DNA from: Acestrorhynchus altus
Lineage: Eukaryota > Chordata > Actinopteri > Characiformes > Acestrorhynchidae
DNA: 64,000 nucleotides
Assembly (NCBI GenBank): GCA_034509495.1
Contig: CM067507.1
Span: 23,378,530 to 23,442,529, forward strand
Reading direction: 5' to 3'
Of the stretch, positions 26,561 through 38,300 are shown piece after piece. Position 1 is the stretch's first letter. Each line of letters opens with the position of its first letter. The position numbers and the translations under genes are program-made. Below the pieces are notes generated by a model. It made no database searches. It had not been told where the DNA came from and saw nothing but the letters and a program-made list of their open reading frames with translations.

Positions 26561-27474
26561 TAGAGATGTCACGAGAACTGATACTTTAGTGCCAAGTCAA
26601 AAACAAAATTTTGAAAAATGCTATGTTGCTTGCTTCCTATGGTACTGATGGTTTCACAAAATACAATACAAATGTCACGTTTGGAAATGTTTTGGGTTTG
26701 AGTCTGATGACCAGGGTCAGATTATCAACAGGTCAAACCCAACATGCGTCAGTGTTGGATGAAAGGAGGAAACACTTGCTAAGCAGCTAAATTTTGTCAA
26801 TGTGTTCTTAAATGTTTGTTACTTGAATGCAACATGTAAGCAGGCAGTTCCAGTAGGGAAGAGTTTCACAAGCCACTGTCTTTCAGCCTATATTGCTTGT
26901 ATGGGAACATTTTGTCTGCCCTGTATCAAACACTGATGGTGGGGAAGGTTTGTAGACAAAAGCCTTTCCCTCTGTAAGCACCTTATTGTATTAGGGAGGC
27001 AAAGGTTATTCCAAAATCTACAGGGATATTTCATGTAGACATGAAGCTACGTTCCATTGTGCAAAACAGAATTTAGGATACAAGAAAAGTGCAATGACGT
27101 CTCCAACAAATTATCTAAAGCATCTTCTGTTTCAATGTGGAAACTATATATGGCTCAGTACAAATATACCCGGAATAATGATGTAAATACAAAACATTAT
27201 CATATTAATGTACCGTTTTCCCCAGTGTGGTCTGGTAGCCAAGTAATTAAACATTAAACAACATGGTTTCATTTAAAACCATGTTCAAACCAAAGCTTCA
27301 TGCATATCGTTTTCTCAAAGTATTGATAAATTTACTCATGTAAATGCGAAATTTGTGATCCGTCCCACTCTTACTTTTTAGTTTGTGTTGCCATATCAAA
27401 ATTAGTATTGAGAATCATGGACTTTTAGTGGTACTGGTATTGACTAGTGCATTTCTGGTATTATAACATCCCTA
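26561..27474. mobile_element. hAT-like non-autonomous element with perfect 8-bp target duplication
   Basis: The 914-bp element starts TAGAGATGTCACGAGAA and ends with the inverted form ...ATAACATCCCTA. It is flanked by identical CACTGTTG at 26553-26560 and 27475-27482. An 8-bp duplication and short imperfect terminal repeats indicate hAT-type mobilisation. No transposase-like frame is present inside. Confidence 0.75.
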
Positions 27475-27659
27475 CACTGTTGTATACCATATCCAAAGCT
27501 ACTCTAAAATTGTACTTGGCCTACATGAATGCTGTATTCTGTCCTTTACATTATTACATGACATTTATCAATAGGCCTATTTACACACACAAAAAAAATG
27601 TTTTCACCCATAAGAAATCAACTGATTGCAATGCACAATCACAATGGTGCAATACCAGA

Positions 27660-27850
27660 TCAATTAATCAAAGTTTATTTATATAGCGCAACACCGGTCA
27701 ACACCGGATAGCACAGACATAAAGGTTCAAGGTTGAAGGTTCTTTTTATTTGTCACGCACACAGCTATACAAGTACAACATGCAGTGAAATGCTTATTAC
27801 GACTGTAAAGCAGCCACGATGGCAGCAGACTCAGCAGCGCCACCTAATAT
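27660..27850 (-). repeat. LINE 3'-end-like fragment
   Basis: AAAGTTTATTTATATAGCGC and TTCTTTTTATTTGTCACGCA...CATGCAGTGAAATGCTTATT are inverted 3' tails of fish non-LTR retrotransposons, apparently two different ones side by side. Confidence 0.5.
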
Positions 27851-28249
27851 CTTATATAAAGCATGAAAAGGACTGAAATAATTAAGAACTGTACCTAATA
27901 GTGTGAGCATGCCATGTATGTGCAAGAATGAGATATACGAGAATGTGAGTGAGTGTAGGATACAAGTGTTATTATGGACGTCCATGCAGGTTAAACCTTT
28001 GTAAGCTGGCATGGGAGTCTCTAATGTGAAATGAGTGAGCCAATGCAAGGATCCCAATAAAGACAGCATCACAGGGCAGGGGGGTAGTGGGGAGGCAGGT
28101 CGGATGACATCAGGGTAGATCAGTGAGAAAGACATGGAAAGTAAACAGAAGGAAGGAAAAAGCAAAGGTTTAGGTAGGTTTAAGCATCTGTCAACAGGGT
28201 GAGCTTGGGACATGGGGGGAAAGAGAAAGTGAGAATTAGGTAATCATAG

Positions 28250-29290
28250 ATAATCTGGCGAGGAGCCTGAGAAGGAGGTGGTTTAGTACTGCAGTAATGC
28301 ACAGAAACAACAGCAGGAAAATAGCCTGTGTGAAAAGAAATGTTTTCAATCAAGTCCTGAACACTAACAGGAAGGTTATTCCAGAGTTGGATGATTTATA
28401 AGAGTGTTCACCCCCCAGCAGTGTTTTCTCTAATTTGAGGGACTTAGGAGTGAAGTGTATGCAACAGGATGTACAGTTTAAGAAGTTCTTTAAGATATTG
28501 TGGAGCTAAACCATTGAGCGACTTGTATGTTAGGAGCAGTATTTTATAGTCAGTGCAGAATTTAATAGGTAGCCAATGAAAGGATGAGAGAGCAGGACTA
28601 ATGATCAAATTTCCTAGCTCTGGTGAGAACTCTAGCAGATGCATTTGGACTAATTGGAGCTTGTGCAATGATTTACCTGAACAACCAACCAGAAGGGCAT
28701 TGCAATAGTCCATCCTTGGGCATCTAGGCATCTTTAAAAGGAAGTACTTTATGCAGATTGGCAAAATTACGTAAATAAAAAAGCCAGTTTTTACTTTGTT
28801 ACTGATGTGAACATTATATGACAAACACAACCCCTACATTTTTAAGGTGGAGCTGGAAATAACTGAGAAACCATCTAGATTTATAGCAATATTAGTTATA
28901 TTAGGCCCTAGTATTAAAACCTCTGTTCATCAGAATTAAGTAAGACAATGGTCCTCATTTGGTTTAGCTAATATGTAAAGTTGGGTGTCATCAGAATAAC
29001 AATGAATGTAAAGATCATGCTTCCAGATTACTTTACCCAGCAGCATCAAGTAAAGAGAGAACAGAAATGGACCCAGGACAGATGCCTGAGGAACACTACA
29101 TTTCACTATGGTGTGAAGAGAGTATTTACATATTGGTGAAAGTCAGTCAATAAGATCTAAATCATTTGAGGGCTGATCCTTTAATGCTTACATGATTTTC
29201 TAGCCTATCAACAGGAGAGCATGATCTGTCAAATGCAGCACTAAAATCCAACGGCACTAGTATAATATTGCAATTCCTAACAGACTGTCA
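28250..29290 (-). pseudogene. L2/CR1-like LINE 3' region relic
   Basis: The minus frame at 28444-28740 has RMDYCNALLVGCSGKSLHKL, LQLVQ, LSSFHWLPIKFCTDYKIL and LLTYKSLNGLAPQYL, the conserved C-terminal region of fish L2-type ORF2. Flanking DNA to 29.29 kb (with AGGACAGATGCCTGAGGAAC) also looks like old repeat sequence. No catalytic part remains. Confidence 0.6.
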
Positions 29291-30023
29291 TGGAATCACT
29301 CAGAAAGGCAGTGACAAGTGCCAATTTTGCCTTGGCGGACATGACCAACAAACCCTGTCACACATTCAGTGCATATCAAATTCCAAATGTGATACAGTGC
29401 TTCCATTTCTGTGTGCAAATGAATTACTTTAGAACAAATTCACATGTATTAAACAAGCTAACTCCCATTCAATCCCAATGTGAATTTGTAAAGCTCTAAA
29501 ATAATTCTTTATGTATTTTCTATAGTAATCTACAAATTAACATATAAATTGTCTTGATTCCATGGTGCTGTAATTGCTTAGGACCAGAACCATTTACTCT
29601 AAGCATTGGAAAGACAATGACTGCATAAATGAACTACAGAGAGTAGTGAGTAGAACATGTTAAACAAAGAATACAGCTGCCATGCGTACATACATAAAAC
29701 CATCAAAGGGCCTATTATTAACATTTTATTAATTCTGTAGTGACATGTATGTCATGCTCACAGGAGATTTAAACACGTGAACATTCACATTTGTCAACTG
29801 CAAGAAAAAAAGTTTTGAATTTGCTCATAATCAAATCAGATTTTACCTTAAAAGGAGGTTCCTCAAGGGTTCTGTCAAAACACAATTTATATATAAGAAA
29901 CTGTATCACTTATCAATTCTTATCAATTCAATAATTTTTTTAACAGATGCATTTTTTTATTTTGTAGTTTCAGACTGGTCACAATTATGACCAAGATTGA
30001 CTTACATGGCCTTATATTTCTTA

Positions 30024-31496
30024 CAAACCAGATTCCAAAAAAGTTGGGACACTGAACAAATTGTGAATAAAAACTGAATGCAATGATGTGGAGGTGACAA
30101 CATCTAGTATTTTATTCAGAATAGAACACAAATCACAGATCAATAGTTTAAACTGAGAGAATGTATCATTTTAAGGGAAAAATATGTTATTTCAAAATTT
30201 CATGGCATCAACAAATCCCAAAAAAGTTGGGACAAGGCCATTTTTACCACTGTGTGGAATCCCCCCTTCTTCTTACAACACTCAACAGATGTCTGGGGAT
30301 AGAGGAGACCAGTTTCTCAAGTTTAGAAATAGGAATGCTCTCCTATTCATGTCTAATACAGGCCTCTAACTGTTCAATTGTCTTGGGCCTTCTTTGTCGC
30401 ACCTTCTTCTTTATGATGCGCCAAATGTTCTCTATAGGTGAAAGATCTGGACTACAGGCTGGCCATTTCAGTAACCGGATCCTTCTCCTACGTAGCCATG
30501 ATGTTGTGATTGCTGCAGGATGTGGTCTGGCATTATCTTGTTGAAAAATGCAGGGTCTTCCCTGAAAGAGATGACGTCTAGATGGGAGCATATGTTGTTC
30601 TAGAACCTGAACATAGTTCTCTGCATTAATGGTGCCTTTCCAGACATGCAAGCTGCCCATGCCACAAGCACTCATGCAACCCCATACCATCAGTGATGCA
30701 GGCTTCTGAACGGAACTGATAACAACTTGGGTTATCCTTGTCCTCTCTGGTCCGGATAACATGGCGTCCCAGTGTTCCATAAAGAACTTCAAATCGTGAC
30801 TCATCTGACCACAGAACAGTCTTCCATTTTTCCACACTCCATTTTAAATGACCCCTGGCCCAGTGCAAACGTCTGAGCTTGTGGAGCTTGCTTAGAAATG
30901 GCTCCCTCTTTGCACTGTAGAGTTTCAGCTGGCAGCGGCAGGTGGCACGGTGGATGGTGTTCACTGACAATGCTTTCTGGAAGTATTCCTGAGCCCATTC
31001 AGTTATTTCCTTGACAGTGGCATTCCTGTTTGAGGTGCAGTGACGTTTAAGGGCCCAGAGATCACAAGCATCCAGTAGAGTTTTACGGTCTTGACACTTA
31101 CACACGATTGTTCCAGATTCTCTGAATCTTCTGATGATGTTATGCACAGTTGATGATGATAAATTAAAAGTCTTTGCTATCTTACGCTGGGTAACACCAT
31201 TCTGGTATTGCTGGTCTTTCTGCGCAACAATGGTGGAATTGGTGATCCTCTTACCATCTTGGCTTCAGAGAGACACTGACACTCTGAGAAGCTCTTTTTA
31301 TACCCAATCATATTGTCAATTGACCTAATTAGTGTTAATTGGTCTTCCAGCTGTTCATTATATGCTCAATTTCCTTTTCCAGCCACTTATTGCTACTTGA
31401 ATCAATATTTTTTCTTTAAAATGTCACATGTTACTCAGATTAAACTTTTGATCTGTCATCTATGTTGTATTATGAACTTTTTTGCAATCCGGTTTG
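30024..31496 (-). mobile_element. Nearly complete Tc1-like transposon, TA target site
   Basis: The ends are inverted copies beginning CAAACC(A)GATTCCAAAAAAGT and ending ...ACTTTTTTGCAATCCGGTTTG, flanked by TA on both sides (30022-30023 and 31497-31498). The left terminal repeat is long and contains an inner copy of the AAAAAAGTTGGGAC motif. The right repeat is shortened by an internal deletion. A disrupted transposase gene lies between. The element lies downstream of the CNBD1-like gene. Confidence 0.9.
30343..31257 (-). pseudogene. Tc1-like transposase, frameshifted
   Basis: The order on the minus strand is an N-terminal helix-turn-helix (VTQRKIAKTFNLSSSTVHNI, then IIRRFRESG), the first catalytic Asp in LWSDESRF, the second in FQQDNARPH, and Glu in SPDLSPIENIW. 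Exactly 34 residues separate the second Asp and Glu, so this is a DD34E Tc1-family enzyme. The reading frame breaks just after the ATG (one base appears lost) and again near 30710 (a short deletion before SVQKPASLMVWGCM). All three catalytic residues survive, but the gene as it stands cannot make the full protein. Confidence 0.9.
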
Positions 31497-31502
31497 TACT
31501 TA

Positions 31503-31504
<2 letters not shown>

Positions 31505-31582
<78 letters not shown>

Positions 31583-31584
31583 GT
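31505..31584. repeat. (GT)n microsatellite
   Basis: An approximately 80-bp GT run with one TTT interruption, immediately outside the right TA of the Tc1 element. Confidence 0.95.
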
Positions 31585-31599
31585 GAAACATACAGTGTG

Positions 31600-33345
31600 T
31601 GTATCAATAAAATCAATAGAAATCTAGAGTAAAATTGGGGTAAATTACCTGAAAATGAACAATGTAACATATTACATGTTTCTTCCACATTTGAGTACTA
31701 CTAATTAGTAAGAATGATTAGCACAATGACGAGTACAGGATATTTTAGCCAAATTAATTCAGTGTAAATCTGCCCTCTGCAGAGTATTAAATCTCCATGT
31801 GTCATCTGTGTGAATGAGTTAACTTCATGTACTGTGAAATAAAGCCACACTGACTGGCTTGCTGAAGCTGCATTCCGGATCCTTCATCCTCAACAAGATT
31901 AAGTCTTCCTACCTCAAACCTTTATTCCACAACCCATTGTAAAGACTCCAGTTGAACATCCACATGGATGAACACATCCAGCTTCCCACTTCATACTTGC
32001 TAACAAACATATGATCAGACCGAATTTTTAAAGAGCCATTAAATCTCAGAACAAAAAGCAGAAGCAAAAATCTTAAGCAGAAATATCTATTAACTAGTTT
32101 GGAGAGAGGGAAGTACCAGATGCCAGGGAGAACTCTCATCGTTGCATTTATAGCAAACATTCTGGGCCTGACAAATGAGATCACTCCAACACAAGCAAAT
32201 CCATCTAATTTTATACACAGAATAAATAAACAAGGGAGGGAAACGACTGTTTTACCATCCGTTAATCTGTCAGATTAGTCATTAAGGCCCCATAATTACC
32301 AGCTGCTAAAGAACATTTCCATCACAGAGTGTTACCATAAACTGTTTGCGACACTTACAGTCTCCGCAGTCCTGATGGAAGCTTTATGGTATGGTCGTTG
32401 GGTAGAAGGGGCAATCAATTTACATGGAAAGCAATCAGTTGAGGTTCTGACAAATGACCCAGTGTCTACCCTTCACATGGAGTACATATGAGAGAATGGA
32501 ATGTATGGTGAAGAGCAGGTCTGAATGGGGAGCAGCACATGATATAGTATGGTTCAAAACAGGTCACGGATAGCATAATCATATCCATTTGCCTTAGTGT
32601 GCAGATGGACTGCTTTTCTGTTCAAAAAAGACAAAATATTCCAATAAAATGAAAAAGATTACCATATAAAGCAGACTGATTTTAAAGGACTATCAGAAAC
32701 AGCATACCTGAAAGGAAACCTATAAAGAAGTCACCACTCAGTTATGAAAGTGTAGTCACAGTTTGATACAGCTGCCATATTGTTACAGGCACACCCTAAC
32801 GAATGCTGTACTATACATATTTCTCCAAGTCCCATATACGATATGTGATACACAGTACAATATATAATGTGAAAAAAAAAATAGTGAAAAAAATAGTACA
32901 TCCTATCAAATCCTTCTTCCATCTTGCTTATTACATTTAAAAATATTGAGATTTGATTTTCATTTCATCTTTAATACACACTAAGTCTTATGTGCCCCAG
33001 GTGCTGAGACGTTTCCACAAGATTGAAACAGAATCCTATGTATAAACTCAGACGTATCCAAAGTACTGATTCTAGAAGGGTGAATAGTTATGAACAATGA
33101 GGTTTTCTGTTATTTTGTCCAATTTCATGTTTGCTTCACAATAAATAAAATCAAATGTTCAAAGTTGTAGGAATGTTCTGTAGATGAAATGACACAAACC
33201 CTCAATCCATTTTGAGGAAGCAAAATATGAAAAATGGGGGGTGAATTCTTCTGCAAGGCACCGTAGGTTGTGCTCCTAACACATATTCCTCCAAACTCCT
33301 CGTCCCATTTAAAGTGACAGAAAATGTGCTACATTTGTGTTTCCA
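31600..33345. other. Unannotated sequence 3' of the CNBD1-like gene
   Basis: No exon was recognised. The missing last exon(s) or 3' untranslated region of the CNBD1-like gene might lie here or in 34.9-35.3 kb. Sequence around 31.85-32.25 kb is complex and repeat-free. Confidence 0.4.
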
Positions 33346-33481
33346 TAGACAAGCCCTCTCCCTATTCTGGAGAGTCTCTCAAAGCCTTTAAAAACACAGA
33401 AGCCCACCGGCTCTTCATGTCTGGATGGGTACAGGATCCCATGGTGTTTCATAAAGAGGACAAAAAGCTGTTGTCATCAGC
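33346..33481 (+). pseudogene. Exon-like fragment of YqaJ/ISL2EU-type transposon protein
   Basis: This is an open plus-strand segment bounded by a TTTCCATAG acceptor and a GTGAGT donor, with 2-base entry and phase 0 exit. The peptide contains KPSPYSGESLKAFKNTEA, HRLFMSGWVQDPMVFHKEDK and KLLSSA. From memory, YSG-SLKAYK-LEAY--FVSGWVQ is the N-terminal signature of fish proteins with a YqaJ-like exonuclease domain carried by ISL2EU/IS4EU-type DNA transposons. The downstream zinc-binding and YqaJ parts were not found, so this is probably an isolated remnant or a single conserved exon. Confidence 0.55.
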
Positions 33482-33627
33482 TGTGAGTATCCCAGCTCCA
33501 GTTCTGCAACCCCTTGCACTTCATAATTTGACTATCCCTGGTAATAATACCTCATATTATTAGTTTGCTAATTAACTCAATTCCTTCGTGAGAGAGGTGT
33601 GTGCAGACAAAAACACTAAACCAATAT

Positions 33628-33797
33628 TTCTTTGTCCTGGTACTGGATCCCCATGGTTTGTCCTTCTCCTGCTTTAACCTGACCTAATACATTGTTTATG
33701 AGATGATTAGTTGGACTGGGAGTGAGGGGAACAGTGAAATCTGTATAAACTGTGAAGGTAGTGAAACTCTAGGACCAGCGTTGAGAAACTGTGCTCC
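33628..33797. mobile_element. Degenerate hAT-type MITE
   Basis: One end reads TTGTCCTGGTACTGGATCC and the other GAAACTCTAGGACCAGCGTTG. These resemble the termini of the 39.5-kb MITE, with greater divergence. No clear target duplication is visible. Confidence 0.45.
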
Positions 33798-34342
33798 TTT
33801 CAATGGATGACTGCTTCAAGACTTGAGTTGTATAACACTGCAATTGTGGTGTCTGTAGCCTCTCGTCATTCCAGGCCTTTGTTGCATCTTTCAGGTGAAA
33901 CATCAGGAGACACTTATTTTGGTGGTCCTGGTTCTCAGTAATTTAATAAAACATTAACCCTTTGCTAACCAACCACATGGCAAGTTGACGATATCACATT
34001 TTTACAGTGCCCCAAAATGTGGTAACTATATAGTATGATGTCCCAATTTGTCATTCATTTCCCATTCGGTAGCTATACCACCAGCACTTGAGGCATGAAA
34101 GCTAGCTTAACCAATTAAAGATGCATTTGAAACTACTCTTACTGTTACAAACCTCAACATGACATTCTAATAGCAGTTGCGCATTAACACTGTGTCATAG
34201 CCAGGATAGCAGCTGCACTATACTGACTTGGGAGAACATAATAACAAAATGTCATTTTTAGCTCTCAATCCTTCTAGCACCAGTCACTTGGTCTGAGTAA
34301 TCACAATCTAAACATTAATAAATGAGGTTTCTGACAGCAAGT

Positions 34343-34410
34343 CTTGAATTATCATGCTAACTTGAATTATCATGCTAACTTGAATTATCATGCTAACTTG
34401 AATTATCATA
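34343..34410. repeat. 18-bp minisatellite, 3.8 copies
   Basis: The unit CTTGAATTATCATGCTAA is repeated perfectly three times, then partially (CTTGAATTATCATA). Confidence 0.95.
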
Positions 34411-34579
34411 CTCCCAGCTTTTCACTCCAGATTCACAGCAGTTTAACATTGACAACTGTTGTAAGAGTGATGGTCTAACATTTATTTAATGGTTTAAAAG
34501 TGTGCCTGGTGTTCAATTCATGAGCAAAAGTGTGAGTACTGTGTATATGAAAAGTGTAAGTAAATATTTATCACTACAG

Positions 34580-34863
34580 TCATTACTATTGTTCTAAGGG
34601 GGACACTTCAAGAGCTGCTTATCACATCGCCTTTGTCCATAAGGCAGTTAGCTCAACCATGTCCGTTGTATTGGCGCAGCACTGTAGACCACACAGTCTA
34701 CTATGACAGAACTGGACAGCTGGACTGGGATCAGCTTGGCCTCCTGATAGACAGAGCGTATAGTATTCCTGATGAATCACACACTAGCCCTACTCAAGCG
34801 GTCCAGCACAGTCGCATAGGAAAGAGGCCGAAAAACTATAGTCCTGCGAACCTTCCAGACTAG
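34580..34863 (+). CDS. Unrecognised coding-like terminal exon
   Basis: An open frame follows a plausible acceptor (TATCACTACAG) and runs 93 codons to TAG. It begins ITIVLRGTLQELLITSP, continues SIRQLAQPCPLYWRSTVDHT and VYYDRTGQLDWDQLGLLIDR, and ends GKRPKNYSPANLPD. Its composition is protein-like (balanced Trp, Tyr, Asp, Leu; few low-complexity runs), unlike neighbouring chance frames. There is no good ATG context and I do not recognise the family. It is on the same strand as the YqaJ-like exon 1.1 kb upstream, but the two are not directly phase-compatible. It could be the last exon of a transposon-derived gene or an unknown host gene. Confidence 0.4.
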
Positions 34864-35316
34864 GATGGATCATGTCCATTTTCATTAGAGCAAGAGCCCC
34901 AAAGCAGTGTACTGAAGTTAAGGGTCTCATGGCCCAGCTAGCATACCTAATGAATCTCCCACCAGGGCCAATTCTACCAAGCAGTAAAGTACATCAGTGG
35001 ACTTTCCTTTGTTGAGCTGGCATGGAGACTTGGAGAGAGACAGAGACTGGAAAGGGGAGTTTGAGATCTGTGAGAACAATGGGGGAAGTAAAAGGAAGTC
35101 TGGGAATTAGTAAAGCTGATGCCTCTCATAAAATGCTGCCAGATCTTTTTTTCTTTTCTATTTCTTTTTTTTTATCAAGGAAGGGAGAGTTGAGTAAGAT
35201 CCAGGGTTTGGCCTTATTTGAACATACCAAAGGTGTCCTGTGGCAACAAAAGCCCCCTGAGCTCTCTGTGAGAAATGACATAGAATATGGTTTGGGTCAA
35301 AAGCAAAGAAAACTAC

Positions 35317-35376
35317 CTTTATGTGATCCCACTCCTTGCTTTTTTCTTGTCTCATGTATTCCTTATTTATCTCCTC
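35317..35376 (-). CDS. cnbd1: CNBD1-like exon: charged C-terminal helix (last exon identified)
   Basis: This is a 20-codon phase 0-0 exon between TTTATGTAG and GTAGTT, encoding the charged helix EEINKEYMRQEKSKEWDHIK. No stop is reached, so at least one more coding exon should lie at lower coordinates. I could not identify it securely. Splicing at the next AG (after TTTCTCACAG, 51 nt on) would leave an intron shorter than usual. Confidence 0.75.
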
Positions 35377-38300
35377 CTACATAAAGAAAAAGACAGATTG
35401 AAAGCAGAAATATAGGGAATGAATTGTGCCAAAAGCAGCACAGCTTGCACTGTATCCCAAATTTTAATTGAATACACAGCATCAGTTTATAGTAATGGTA
35501 AGGGTTTCTTCAGCTCCACATTGACAATGTGGTGAAGGCTTCATTTCTGTTCTACCTGAAATCTCCCACATTTCCTTACCGGACTGAGCTTTCTGCATGT
35601 GGGCTGTACACTCTGTAGCATTAGAGAGATGGTCACTGAATCCAGCCCTGTGAAAAAGGGAAACAAATCACAGTAGGCCATAAGTCTGATTTATACTGAA
35701 GTCACGAATGGACAGTCACCTTGTCTATGGCCTATCATAATTGATTACATTGTAATAACAAAAGCCCACCGCTGATTTAAGGTGAACCTTCATTATTTGC
35801 AGTGTATCCTGGGAAATAATGTTGTCAGCATGAAGGCCGACCCCACTCAGCGCAAGCAGATAGGGTGGTCAGTGGAAGGTGATTTAAGGTAGTGCCATCT
35901 GCAGAGGCATCATGTTTCTTAAATTTAGATTTTACACCTATAGTGATTCTCCTGCAGCCTTAAAAAAGTTCTTAGATCTTGGCTTGAGTGAAATTTTTCA
36001 TCAAAATATTACAAATTGGGCTCAGAGTGGCTCAGCTGGCAGTATGATCAGAGTATCACATGTTTGAAATCCCGGTCAAGCTGCTTAACATCAGCAGCCA
36101 GAGTCAGAAAGGACAGAAATTGTCTATGCTCTCTGGGTGCTAACTGTCACTCTCTCCCCACATCACAACCAGGTGTGTGTTAGCTGTTGTATTGGAGCTG
36201 GGGACACAGTGTTTTCTGAGTGCATTAGTTTGAAACAGGTGGTGGCTGTCTTCACATATAGCAGAGGAGACATGTGCTTGTCTTAATCCTCCAAGTGTTG
36301 GAAGCATCCTATGTGATGATGGGGGGAGACTCCTAACAGGGTAAGGTAATAGGCACTTCCATAAAGGGGGTTGATGTTGACTTTAGAAGAGTGTGGGTTT
36401 AATGGCAGATTGTAAGTGTATGTTGGCTAACTAACCTCTCAGGGCTTCTGGTTGGATAATTCCCGCTTTTACCTCTGTGGCTGTGATGATGGTGCAGGGG
36501 GAAGGCTGTGCCTCCAGCACACTGACCTCTCCGAAAGACTCCATGCACCCAAGCCTTCCCACCACAACAGACTTGATCCCCCCACCCTGCAAATCACACA
36601 AACCAGCAGCTCAGCAAGACAAACTTCAACTGGCCTTCAAATGAATCATGCACATGGTACAGTATCATCTCTGAGATGGTCTGAACCCCACACCAAGGAC
36701 AGAGAAAAAAAATCGATAGGATAAGAAAATAGATGTCTTATCATATCTGCTCAAAGCTATCCATTCTATTCCGCATGGCTGCCTCAGTGATGTCAGATCA
36801 AACAGCCTGAGGTGGGATGGTGGCAGAGAATTTTTTTTTTTCTTGACACCTGTTTTTTTGCAGGATTGATCAGGGAGCTGATGTCCTGGAGGATGGTGCA
36901 CTCGCCTTCATAAATGTAGGCCACAAACGGACACACTCTGCCTTCCTTCACCAGCACTGGACAGACACACACACACACACACACACACAAAAGATTTATT
37001 TGAAAACTGGCAGAGTCTTTTTCTCTCACTCTTTCTTTCTGTCATGAGTGGCTACTCCTAACCACATATGCATATGAGTATACAGGCATTGAGCAAAAGA
37101 CATGGGCACAAGACATGGGTATGGACTATGGACATGGATTATTTCTGTGTATGGTTTCAGGCCAAGTGCCTGAATATAATGAATGAATCTCAGGGGAAAA
37201 AAACAGAAGGGTGGTCAGAGTTTAGAGTGAATGAGGAGGAAAAAGTGGTACACTGTAAATGGCAGAAGTAATCTGTGTTTTGGCAGAAGCCCCGAAAGCT
37301 GTGGATTATTTCTTTATGTGACAAACCTAAGGTTGGTTTGTGGAGGTGAGCATTAAATTGATTTACAGCGAGTCTTTAATGGCAGGGGAAACACTGTATA
37401 TCAGCCCTGACAGGTGTTTTTAAATCCCATCTCTGTGAAGCCGAGAGCTGGACAAACTGGGCCCATTTGTCTGCTGGGTGACAGCAACCTGGGCTTCTAA
37501 AGCAGAACCGAACAGCAGACTGTGAAGCAGGCAGGTTCACACCCAAACACCAAGTGCAGCCTCGCGACTCAATGTCGTCTTACAACCCCCCTTCTTTTGC
37601 TCATGCATCACCTCTGAAGATAACACTTGTGCCATATCTCTTCTACAGCCATTGAAAAACTAATGTCTGGATCACTAGGGAAATTAAAGTGCTCTCCCAT
37701 AGCTGTGCTTAATCTTCTCACATGGCCAGACTAACAACATTAGCTTAGAAATTATTCTTCTCCGCAGGGACAAGTACACATGTGCTGCTTAGATGAAGCA
37801 CGTAACAGCAGCTCTGATCCGAGGCCCAATGCAATAAGCTGTGTCCAGGAATGTACTTGCAGTCTATATAGCAAATCTGCATTCACATGTTTTCAAGGCA
37901 CTGACAAGGTTTCCTCATGACCTTGTGAGCTCATGTCTTCAGGCTAATCCTGGTCTAGCTCCAGACTAATTTGTCCAATTGTTTTGCCTGGCGTTATATC
38001 ATTGTTTGTGGAGCGAGGCACTCTGCAGTGTGTGTGGGCAGTAAGCTGGCCACACTGTGCAGCAGATCTCATCAAAAACATAAGGAGGCCTTGTCCATAT
38101 AAGTCTAATAGCCCCCTAACAAGGAGCCATTACCATTTTTGAGCTTCTTATTTCCTCTAATGAGAGCTCTGAAATAATAATCGCTGTGTGAAAGATGTGG
38201 ACCTGAAGAACAGAATGTAGGTGAAATATGTACAGAGACATTTTGACAGATGAGGTCTGTCACAGTGGATACAAAGCTAAACAGTAATGATTATTTCAAA

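Noticed and set aside
27797..28213. 138-codon minus-strand open frame
   Set aside because: It overlaps LINE-tail repeat sequence and has no recognisable domain.
35158..35266. Possible last CNBD1-like exon after TTTCTCACAG
   Set aside because: It would require a 51-nt intron and ends in a poly-Lys tract encoded by a simple repeat. Homology is unconvincing.
36436..36586. CNBD2 as the identity of the minus-strand gene
   Set aside because: Considered first because of the two cNMP folds, but the DGFY-ILKG, GYAK-KE and ESFGE-SVL-CTIIT pattern fits CNBD1 better from memory.
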